A stretch of DNA of 31,212 nt from a virus: the IMG/VR virus record IMGVR_UViG_3300035701_000180, positions 1 to 31,212 of that record, one strand, 5' to 3'. The position numbers and the translations under genes were made by a program. The notes under the pieces are model-generated. The model was not told the DNA's origin. It saw only the letters and a list, made by a program, of their open reading frames with translations, and searched no databases. The number at the start of each line of letters is the position of its first letter. Position 1 is the first letter of the stretch. Of the stretch, positions 20,923 to 26,853 are shown in pieces.

Positions 20923-22694
20923 TTGAATAAAGCCCCCTGCCCTTTTCTCTGCTCTTTAACCGGCACGCCAGTCATCGCCGCCTGAATATGCCAATTGGCG
21001 ATATCATAGACGTATTTTTCGCTAATTTCAATCCCGATAAAATCCCTGCCAAGCCGCAAGGCCACCTTCCCCGTCGTCCCCGAGCCGATAAAGGGATCTA
21101 AGACGATGCAATTTGCTATTTTCGATTTTCCAATTTCTATTTGACAGCCGCATTCCGTCCAGCCGATGGTCTGCGTTTCCGTGCAGTGCCTTTCGGTATC
21201 GTAATTGAGGCCTTCTGTTTTTTGAGACAGGCCCGCCCGCGTGGCAACCCTGTTTTTCTGGATAATCCTCTCTCTCGGCCTGCCGCATTTCGGGCAGTTG
21301 CCCTTCTCTGAGGTACCCGCCATTATGCACGGCCCAACCAGTTTCTCCGGGAACGTCGCAAAATGCGCCTCCGGCGTCGCCTGTGTCGTTATGGTCCATT
21401 TACTGTCAGTCGCGTTTTGTAACCATATTGTTTCACACCACTCTAACCATTCACCGAGAGTCATAGTCCAGACCGAACGACGATTACGATTCGGGACCAA
21501 ACTTTTAACGGCAGCAGAAAATGATTCATTTTGTCGAGATTTGATTGCCCTCGATGAATGGTTAGGGCCTCTATCTACATCTACATAGATTCTTGAATTT
21601 GGCCCTGGCATCTTCGCCTTCGGGTTTATCCCATTCCCCCTCTCGTGTGCAGTTCCCGCAACTTCTTCTTTTATCGCCTCCGCATCAAAATAGTAATCGT
21701 GGCCCTCCCAGTGCGATTGCCTGACCCGCCCTTTAATGCACCGCTTATTACCCTTGCAACCCTTGCCCTTGCATCGTGAGCATTCAACCCATTCCCAGTC
21801 CTCACCCTCCATTCCATTTGTCCCCGCCGGCTGAACATAAACCAACTTCTCTATCTTTTCGTTCGTCCAGTATTGCGCCTCGCCCGACTTCGTCAGCAAA
21901 AACAGGTACTCGTGGCCCTTCGTGCATCGGTCGCGGCAACTCTCAGGCATCGGGTTCGGCTTATGCCAGATAATGTCCTGCCTCATCCACCAGCCATCTT
22001 GCTGCAAAGCCAAAGCCACGCGGGCGGGAATCATACAAAGGTCCTTTGGCTTCAGTGTTCCTTGTGGTTTCAATCCCATACCAATCCCGTAAACTTCTTT
22101 TTCACGCTGCCCAGATATTGTATATTGATTATTCGGTGCGGTCGGGCAAAAACCACCACCGCCGACATAGCTATCCCCCAAATTCAGCCATAGTGTCCCC
22201 CAGGGCTTCAAAACCCTGCGGACCTCCCTGAAAACCTCAACTAAATGCCGGACATATAATTCGATAGAGAGCTCAAGGCCGAGGCAACCTAACCAGGCCC
22301 CGCACTTGCGGCAAAAGCATCCGCCGGATGCGTTATATTGAGTCCCTGAATTTGTTTTTTGTTTCGGCGAATTAGGTATATCATTTTCACTTCGTGGCCT
22401 TCGTGGTGGAGAATTTTCCCAGATATGCTCACACGTAGCCCCTGCGTCGTTTTCCGCCTTTGCGGAAAGTTGCAGGGGGTCGCACGGCTCAATCTTGCCC
22501 CGGCAGATTTTCTTACGAAAATCAAACGACGCCGGGGCTGCGATTTCTCCCATCCAGATGACGGGAGAATTCTTGTAGTCTCTCAGTCCCCAGTATGGCG
22601 GACTGGTCACGACGCAATCGACGCAACTATCCGGCCACGCCTTCATCACCTCCCGGCAGTCCCCACAGATAATTTGATTTATCGGTAATTCCAT
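20919..22694 (-). CDS. DNA methyltransferase, beta class, with zinc-finger insertions
   Basis: A 591-aa protein. Catalytic motif TSPPYWGLRDY (30-40) comes first and S-adenosylmethionine motif FIGSGT (535-540) last, the beta-class order seen in N4-cytosine and N6-adenine enzymes. The long middle has extra Cys clusters: CFCRKCG near 150, CSRCKGKGCKGNKRC near 310 and CPKCG near 470. A short insertion at about residues 93-103 (NSPPRRPRSEN) is a translated G/T-periodic repeat. The ends (ELPINQIICGDCR, GVPVKEQRKGQGALF) match the methyltransferase at 13076. The protein is larger than typical members because of the insertions. Confidence 0.88.
   Translation of the reverse strand: MELPINQIICGDCREVMKAWPDSCVDCVVTSPPYWGLRDYKNSPVIWMGEIAAPASFDFRKKICRGKIEPCDPLQLSAKAENDAGATCEHIWENSPPRRPRSENDIPNSPKQKTNSGTQYNASGGCFCRKCGAWLGCLGLELSIELYVRHLVEVFREVRRVLKPWGTLWLNLGDSYVGGGGFCPTAPNNQYTISGQREKEVYGIGMGLKPQGTLKPKDLCMIPARVALALQQDGWWMRQDIIWHKPNPMPESCRDRCTKGHEYLFLLTKSGEAQYWTNEKIEKLVYVQPAGTNGMEGEDWEWVECSRCKGKGCKGNKRCIKGRVRQSHWEGHDYYFDAEAIKEEVAGTAHERGNGINPKAKMPGPNSRIYVDVDRGPNHSSRAIKSRQNESFSAAVKSLVPNRNRRSVWTMTLGEWLEWCETIWLQNATDSKWTITTQATPEAHFATFPEKLVGPCIMAGTSEKGNCPKCGRPRERIIQKNRVATRAGLSQKTEGLNYDTERHCTETQTIGWTECGCQIEIGKSKIANCIVLDPFIGSGTTGKVALRLGRDFIGIEISEKYVYDIANWHIQAAMTGVPVKEQRKGQGALFK
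22388..22410. repeat. G/T-periodic repeat inside the 591-aa methyltransferase
   Basis: ACTTCGTGGCCTTCGTGGTG text, identical in type to the intergenic repeats at 14812 and 22706. It is read in frame as PPRRPRS. Confidence 0.65.
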
Positions 22695-22705
22695 CTAACT
22701 TTCTG

Positions 22706-22728
22706 CCACCAAGTCCCTAAGTCACTAA
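22706..22728. repeat. G/T-periodic repeat upstream of the methyltransferase
   Basis: CCACCAAGTCCCTAAGTCACTAA text in the gap 22695-22839, followed by palindromes C and D. There is no gene in the gap. Confidence 0.55.
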
Positions 22729-22750
22729 TTATTTCTTTGGGTCTTCGTGC

Positions 22751-22776
22751 CCCGAGAAATCTGAAAGATTTCCGGG
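22751..22776. repeat. Covarying palindrome, copy C
   Basis: Outer stem CCCG / CGGG, a bulged A at 22755, inner stem GAAATCT / AGATTTC, loop GAA. The outer pair differs from copies A and B by a compensated change. Confidence 0.75.
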
Positions 22777-22783
22777 ACTAAGT

Positions 22784-22811
22784 CCTTGAAATTGCTTTGC
22801 AATTTCTAAGG
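22784..22811. repeat. Covarying palindrome, copy D, opposite orientation
   Basis: Read on the minus strand: outer stem CCTT / AAGG, a bulged A, inner stem GAAATTGC / GCAATTTC, loop AAA. It has the same architecture as copies A-C and lies back to back with copy C. Confidence 0.75.
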
Positions 22812-22839
22812 GCCTTAGTGGCTAAAATTCCCTTGATTA

Positions 22840-23082
22840 TCAGCCACATTCCCTTTTCCGATATCCCATCAAAGTCACAAACCATTCATCGTCCAGCTTC
22901 GCCGGGCCATCCGTGAGCGTCGCTCGTATCTGTTTTTCTTCAAGTCCTGCCATTTGCAGCAACTCCACCCGGCTTATCTCGCCGAAGGTCCGCCCCAGCG
23001 CCCGTTCCCTCGGACTCACCCGCCTTTGCCGCGATTCATTTCTCGATTCGTCCATAGGACTCCGCTTCGCTTCGTCATTCAT
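22840..23082 (-). CDS. Small basic protein of unknown function, 80 aa
   Basis: ATG 23082 overlaps the stop of the upstream nuclease gene (ATGA) and has GGAGGCGAAAAA. The first 30 residues are polar and Arg-rich; the second half (FGEISRVELLQMAGLEEKQIRATLTDGPAKLDDEWFVTLMGYR) may be a small helical DNA-binding fold. No family is recognised. Confidence 0.6.
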   Translation of the reverse strand: MNDEAKRSPMDESRNESRQRRVSPRERALGRTFGEISRVELLQMAGLEEKQIRATLTDGPAKLDDEWFVTLMGYRKRECG

Positions 23083-23612
23083 TTTTTCGCCTCCAGCAAC
23101 TCAGGATTTTTCCTTGAACCAGTCGGGAACCCGGTTTCGGCAGCCCGTATAATTAAAGATGCCAAAAAAAATCTATCAACCGGTTTGGGATAGAGCAAAT
23201 GCGGCTCTCTCGCAGTTCTAAAATAACCGTCAATCTCAGTGCCGCCCTGGTCATATATCCATATTCCCCAGTCCTCCGGAATTCTAAGTTTGCCGTCCAA
23301 CACCCTTTCGTCGCCGACAATAAGTATCCATTTGTTGCAAAACTGTTTGAATGTTTCAGCTTTCTCTAAGTCTCTTAGTTCCTTAAGTAAATCGTTGCGG
23401 CTGCATTTTATTTCGTATCCTGTAAGCCCAATTTCCTCTTTGTTTGAACGATAGAATGAAACTTCAATCGCATCGGCGTATCTTTCCGGCCTGACAAATC
23501 CGGCGGTTCGCCGTACGTTTTCGAGCAGTAAATACCTGCACATGCCCAGATGAAGTTTGTTTTGCCTTCTTAATGCCGCCCGAATAAGGTTGGCCTTATC
23601 ACATTCACTCAT
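23079..23612 (-). CDS. MmcB-like PD-(D/E)XK nuclease
   Basis: The start is set at ATG 23612 (ATGA overlap with the upstream ORF), giving 177 aa. 'YADAIEVSFY' (Asp48) followed by 'GYEIKCSRNDLL' (Glu67, Lys69) is the D...ExK core of the PD-(D/E)XK fold, as in MmcB-type DNA repair proteins. 'FCNKWILIVG' and 'IPEDWGIWIYD' continue the expected strand pattern. It probably binds or cuts DNA during repair or recombination. MmcB itself is a repair factor; a phage role in recombination is inference. Confidence 0.7.
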   Translation of the reverse strand: MSECDKANLIRAALRRQNKLHLGMCRYLLLENVRRTAGFVRPERYADAIEVSFYRSNKEEIGLTGYEIKCSRNDLLKELRDLEKAETFKQFCNKWILIVGDERVLDGKLRIPEDWGIWIYDQGGTEIDGYFRTAREPHLLYPKPVDRFFLASLIIRAAETGFPTGSRKNPELLEAKK

Positions 23613-23719
23613 CGCCTCGTCACCCCACAATCACCGTTCGGGACCAGCCATATCGCCGCCAGCCCGCACAGGACCGCCCATAAAATCCGTGTAATCCGCG
23701 TTAATCCGTGGTTGACCAT
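23609..23719 (-). CDS. Small membrane protein, 36 aa
   Basis: ATG 23719 has GAGGTGGTT upstream. The frame is open to ATG 23818, which would give 69 aa. The peptide starts with a repeat-encoded NHGLTRITRI, then has a hydrophobic stretch (LWAVLCGLAAIWLV) long enough for one membrane pass. It is coupled to the nuclease gene. Confidence 0.45.
   Translation of the reverse strand: MVNHGLTRITRILWAVLCGLAAIWLVPNGDCGVTRR
23685..23716. repeat. G/T-periodic repeat (AATCCGTG units)
   Basis: AATCCGTGT / AATCCGCGTT / AATCCGTGG, read in frame at the start of the 36-aa ORF. Confidence 0.6.
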
Positions 23720-23738
23720 AACCACCTCGATAGAAAGA

Positions 23739-24044
23739 CTACGAACAACATCGCCCGACCCCGGCCCATATCCCCCACCTCCAACTTGGTTGCGCTTTGA
23801 ATGCATCGAGCGCCGCATAAAATCCTAAGCAGCATCCCATTCCGAGTATCATTATCCGATTTATTGGCAAATTGCGGGCATCATATCTCCGGGTGGCCTT
23901 ACATGTCCCCGTGTATTGTTTTGTAAAATTGCAGGCATCATATATCCAGGTACCCTTGTATTTTTTAAGCGCGACCGGACACCGAAATTCGCCCGCAAAT
24001 TTGCCTCTTTGCGCGCGACTTTTGGTGACCGCAGTGCTGTATGT
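23739..24044 (-). pseudogene. Cys-containing ORF without a usable start, possibly broken
   Basis: The frame is open from a TGA at 24045-24047 to TAG at 23739. It has credible protein text (GEFRCPVALKKYKGTWIYD, then ACNFTKQYTGTCKATRRYDA) with three Cys in zinc-finger-like spacing, then a hydrophobic segment (MILGMGCCLGFYAALDAF). The only ATG is at 23852, which gives 37 aa. A frameshift from the overlapping frame upstream could restore a longer gene. 'LPINRI' in the middle matches the N-termini of both beta-class methyltransferases. Confidence 0.35.
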
Positions 24045-24312
24045 TCAGGGAGGACCCGCGAAGGGGCAAAGTCATCACAAGTCAGTGGTTGTAAGTCCTT
24101 TGTTTGGGGGGGGTGTGCGTTTAGACACAAAACCCGCTTATTAAGCAAAGAACGCAGATATTGATTTTGAGGCAGGCATTTTTCTTTTTGCCGGTCCTGT
24201 CCACTATGCTTTCTTGTTCTAAAAACAAGGCCCATTCTTATTAGATGTCTATTTAACGTCCACATCATTTTTTCTTCTGTTTTCATCATGCCCCAAAGAG
24301 CATCATATCTCG
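23878..24312. repeat. Three spaced copies of GCATCATATCTC, possible operators
   Basis: Near-identical 13-mers at 23878-23890, 23935-23947 and 24300-24312. The first two are 57 bp apart and share flanking AAATTGC(A/G)GG text. They lie downstream of the integrase. They could bind a regulator or be remnants of duplication. Confidence 0.4.
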
Positions 24313-24356
24313 TTATAATATAAGTGTTTACAAATTGCCTAATCTCATAGTGGCAA

Positions 24357-25079
24357 TCATACGGCTAAACCCTTACCACTAAGGCCATAGACTTCTGCAT
24401 AAAGGGCCTCTGTTTGCCGGCGAGCATCATCATCAAATACATGTGCGTATCTTGCCGTCGTTTCAGGCCGTTTATGTCCTGCCTGATTTTGTGTATTACG
24501 CAAATCTTTTCCGACCTTATATAAAAATGAAAGGAAGGTATGGCGAAATTTATGTGGGTGCAAATGCCCCAACCCTGCTCTGTTACCGATTCGTCTTAGC
24601 CGCATATATAGTTCGTGATAACTGAGCCGGGCAGTCAGTTCTGTGCGCTTTGTGATAATTCCTTTGTGGCTGATGCGATATCGAAGTGTGCGCTGCCCAT
24701 TCTCGTTTACAAACAATGGACTTCCCGGCTTTGCTCCCTTCCTGCAGAAACGGATATATTCAGCCAGTTTATCTTTCAAAGATTGTTTTACATTCACCAC
24801 TCTAAACTCATCGCCTTTGCCCTGGCGGACCTGGATAACATCTTTGCCGTGATATATCGGTAAGTCCCTGATTTGCAAATTGCATACCTCTTCCGCCCGC
24901 AGGCCCGTTCCAAACATAATCTCTATCAGCATCCAATTGATTATGCCTCTCTTTGAACCGTTTTTTCTCGCCTGGTCCGCCTCAGTACAAACCATCTGAT
25001 ACAATTGCGCAATCTCTTCAGCTTTCAAATACTTATCAGGTGGTAGATACCCCTGATTTATCGTTCTGTTATTTTGCAT
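24357..25079 (-). CDS. int: Tyrosine recombinase (phage integrase), compact
   Basis: A 240-aa protein with all catalytic residues in order: Arg61 (GTGLRAEEV), Lys88 (GKGDEF), His176 and Arg179 (HPHKFRH), His202 (QAGHKRPE) and Tyr211 (ARYAHV). The N-terminal core-binding domain is short: only about 45 residues precede the catalytic domain, against about 100 in most phage integrases. It would insert the phage into the chromosome. It is the main sign of a temperate lifestyle. A possible excisionase is at 18677. Confidence 0.92.
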   Translation of the reverse strand: MQNNRTINQGYLPPDKYLKAEEIAQLYQMVCTEADQARKNGSKRGIINWMLIEIMFGTGLRAEEVCNLQIRDLPIYHGKDVIQVRQGKGDEFRVVNVKQSLKDKLAEYIRFCRKGAKPGSPLFVNENGQRTLRYRISHKGIITKRTELTARLSYHELYMRLRRIGNRAGLGHLHPHKFRHTFLSFLYKVGKDLRNTQNQAGHKRPETTARYAHVFDDDARRQTEALYAEVYGLSGKGLAV

Positions 25080-25379
25080 ATTGTTTTATCATTATCCCTT
25101 TCTTTGTAGAATCCTGCTCCTGCCATCTTTCGTGCATGCCTCAATTATGGCCCACAGAAGATTTAATATTTTTAATATTACATTTTTCATTTTTCAATTT
25201 TGCCCGTCTTTCCGGGCCGCCACAAGATTAAATTAAAATATAATATTTATTATCGCAAATTTTTAGTTTCGCTATTTCAACAAAATCTATAATATCTGAT
25301 AGACAATAACGGATGCAATTTTCAAAACAGGCGGCAGTGGTCAATGAAACATCCCTGCTTCACTGCCGCCTTCATTCCA
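25080..25379. other. AT-rich gap upstream of the integrase
   Basis: There is no convincing gene. It has A/T-rich text (about 25160-25310) with TAATATTT / AATATTA motifs, a small GCCCG / CGGGC hairpin near 25202-25217 and a terminator hairpin at 25330. It is a reasonable place for integrase control or the attachment site, but no att core can be identified from one window. Confidence 0.5.
25330..25370 (-). terminator. Terminator after the two small genes
   Basis: GGCGGCAGTG (25330-25339) pairs exactly with CACTGCCGCC (25361-25370), loop 21 nt. On the minus strand the stem is followed by TGTTTT. It lies 10 nt after the stop of the 75-aa gene. Confidence 0.6.
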
Positions 25380-25607
25380 TCAAATTTCAGTTACCTCAAG
25401 TATTGCCATATCGAAATCGTATTTCCTGCACGGCCGCACACCTGGCAGGACTTCCGCCCTCGTTTTGCCTGGGCACCTCTTGCCTGTGAACTTGCCTGTG
25501 AACTCGATGCACTCCGCGCACATCGGCGCCATGCAACCAATGGGTTGTTTTGTTTGTGGTTTGTCAACTTTTCGCACAGAAACATTTTCAAATGTCAACT
25601 GATTCAT
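25380..25607 (-). CDS. Small Cys protein, 75 aa
   Basis: ATG 25607 overlaps the stop of the upstream gene. Four Cys (GCMAPMCAEC at about residues 26-35, then RCPGK) and basic patches suggest a metal-binding fold. The protein begins MNQLTFENVSVRK. No family is recognised. Confidence 0.6.
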   Translation of the reverse strand: MNQLTFENVSVRKVDKPQTKQPIGCMAPMCAECIEFTGKFTGKRCPGKTRAEVLPGVRPCRKYDFDMAILEVTEI

Positions 25608-25780
25608 AATTTGCCTTCTAAGGCAGCTGCAACCACCCTTAGAAAAGAATCGAGGATGTATTCCCCTGGGGGCAGTTCTATACAACCCACAGGGATTGTT
25701 AACAGCAATCGTTCGGCCTTTGGTTTATTGGCGATTTTTCTCAATTCTTTCGCAATTTCTGATGCTGCTGTTTTTTCCAT
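25604..25780 (-). CDS. Small protein, 58 aa
   Basis: ATG 25780 has AGAAAGGATAAAATTT upstream. The text is helical at first (MEKTAASEIAKELRKIANKPK), then hydrophobic and proline-containing (LLLTIPVGCIELPPGEYIL). It is coupled to the next gene (TTATGA). No family is recognised. Confidence 0.6.
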   Translation of the reverse strand: MEKTAASEIAKELRKIANKPKAERLLLTIPVGCIELPPGEYILDSFLRVVAAALEGKL

Positions 25781-25807
25781 AAATTTTATCCTTTCTCTTA
25801 CGCCAAA

Positions 25808-25881
25808 TTGCGGGGGCAGGATTCGAACCTGCGTTCTTCTGGTTATGGGCCAGATGAGATACCGGACTTCTCTACCCCGCG
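25808..25881 (-). tRNA. tRNA-Met(CAT), initiator type
   Basis: A full cloverleaf is visible. The acceptor stem is CGCGGGG / CCCCGCA with the C1-A72 mismatch that marks bacterial initiators. The D stem GAGA / TCTC has the A11-U24 pair. The anticodon arm is TCTGG / CCAGA with loop CCCATAA (anticodon CAT). The T arm is GCAGG-TTCGAAT-CCTGC. CCA is not encoded. Two features are odd: position 33 is C instead of the near-universal U, and the third G-C pair of the anticodon stem is U-A. This points to a divergent, phage-carried initiator rather than the host's standard gene. Confidence 0.88.
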
Positions 25882-25886
25882 ATAAA

Positions 25887-25915
25887 AGACGGGCCTCGCT
25901 ACGATGGGCCCGTCT
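25887..25915 (-). terminator. Hairpin with U-tract just before the tRNA
   Basis: AGACGGGCC (25887-25895) pairs with GGCCCGTCT (25907-25915), and the minus-strand transcript continues TTTT. It could end transcription ahead of the tRNA or guide its processing. Confidence 0.6.
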
Positions 25916-25946
25916 CAGGAGGGGAGAAAAACTCATTGATAATTCC

Positions 25947-26180
25947 GGGCCGGTTTACACTCCGGCCCTGTCTGAATCTGAATGCCTTAAGAGTCCGGGG
26001 CGGCCTGGTCAGGGTCGCCCGTAAACAAAAGGAATCGCTTATGAGGCCAAAAACCAGATTCCCAAAAAAAGAATCTGGCTTCGGAGGAGGGTGATGAAAA
26101 GCCTCTTTTGAAAAATGCTGTCGGGCGGGGCGTCGTATAAAAGCCAAACGGTCATCCCGTTCTTGGGCCGCCGACAGCAT
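25947..26180. other. Hairpin array in a gene-free region
   Basis: 25882-26463 has no convincing gene. It holds four further stems after the one at 25887: GGGCCGG / CCGGCCC (25947-25968); a 9-bp stem 25998-26020 with loop GGTCA; CCAGATTC / GAATCTGG (26054-26078); and a 13-bp stem with one bulge enclosing 26115-26180. Such density is unusual and suggests a structured leader or non-coding RNA. Confidence 0.5.
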
Positions 26181-26428
26181 AATGCGAAATTTGTTGATTA
26201 TTGTATACGTGGGCAGTTGTGGTCGCAGAGGAGCACGGAGGTTTCCCTCGTAGAAAGAAGGTTGATTGATATGTTTTGTTCTATTCGACCTCGTCTGACT
26301 TTGCACCATCAATTGCACTCCATAAAACTGTCGGTATTATCGGCGCGCCAAGGCGCTTTGCAACACAAAAATCAAAATTTTCACGCCCGCCTGCAAAAAA
26401 GCACCATAACTATTTATTACATAAAGAC

Positions 26429-26456
26429 TTGCGGTTGCGAAAAATTCTTCTATATT
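26429..26456 (+). promoter_or_regulatory. Candidate promoter for the plus-strand block
   Basis: TTGCGG (26429-26434), 16-nt spacer, TATATT (26451-26456). Transcription would begin near 26463-26464, right at the second ATG of the ORF, so the mRNA would be leaderless or nearly so. Confidence 0.45.
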
Positions 26457-26463
26457 TATGGAT

Positions 26464-26841
26464 ATGGGCACAACTGCACAACGTGTTTTGACTAATGTCG
26501 CCGAGGTTCTGGCCGAACGGTTCGCCCAGAGATACGGCAGTTTGAAGTCGGTATTATCGGCAGGCGTTGTCGCATTCAGCAAGTTGACTCCCGTCGAGCG
26601 CGAAAAAACGCTTGATGAGGCCAACGGAATAAAGTATGATGACCCTTCGCAGCAAGCCGCCGAAGATGTCCGGTTTGTGATAAAAAAGTGGCAGATTATG
26701 AACGATAAAGAACGAGCCATTGCCCTTCAATTCCTGTCAGCCGACGAGAGCCGGGCCATCCGTGAAATGCTTAACGCCCTCGACCCTGAAATCCAGGCCG
26801 CTCGCAGACAGAAGGTTCGCAAGTCATCTAAAATCGCTTAG
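26464..26841 (+). CDS. Plus-strand protein of unknown function, 125 aa
   Basis: The frame opens at ATG 26458, but ATG 26464 coincides with the predicted transcript start; neither has a ribosome binding site. The text is helical and charged (LTNVAEVLAERFAQRYG, VEREKTLDEANGIKYDDPSQQAAEDVRFVIKKWQI, DKERAIALQFLSADESRAIREML) with a basic C-terminus (RRQKVRKSSK). Opposite strand, leaderless start and small size would suit a lysogeny regulator, but no helix-turn-helix is recognised. Confidence 0.6.
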   Translation: MGTTAQRVLTNVAEVLAERFAQRYGSLKSVLSAGVVAFSKLTPVEREKTLDEANGIKYDDPSQQAAEDVRFVIKKWQIMNDKERAIALQFLSADESRAIREMLNALDPEIQAARRQKVRKSSKIA

Positions 26842-26853
26842 GGAGGATTTTTG

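Noticed and set aside
24105-24120. G8 homopolymer as a phase-variable switch
   Set aside because: No convincing gene crosses it in either frame.
23861-24289. 142-aa minus-strand frame starting MMKTEEKMMWTLNR
   Set aside because: Low-complexity, Arg/Pro-rich text without protein-like pattern; the competing frame at 23739-24044 reads better over the shared part. Not firmly excluded.
25808-25881. Host attB tRNA with all sequence to its right being chromosome
   Set aside because: Possible, but the loop anomalies and the phage-like C-terminus of the 28778-31183 protein argue against it; the window alone cannot settle it.
25899-26318. 139-aa minus-strand frame over the hairpin region
   Set aside because: It runs through five hairpins, has no ribosome binding site and has unlikely text; more probably chance.
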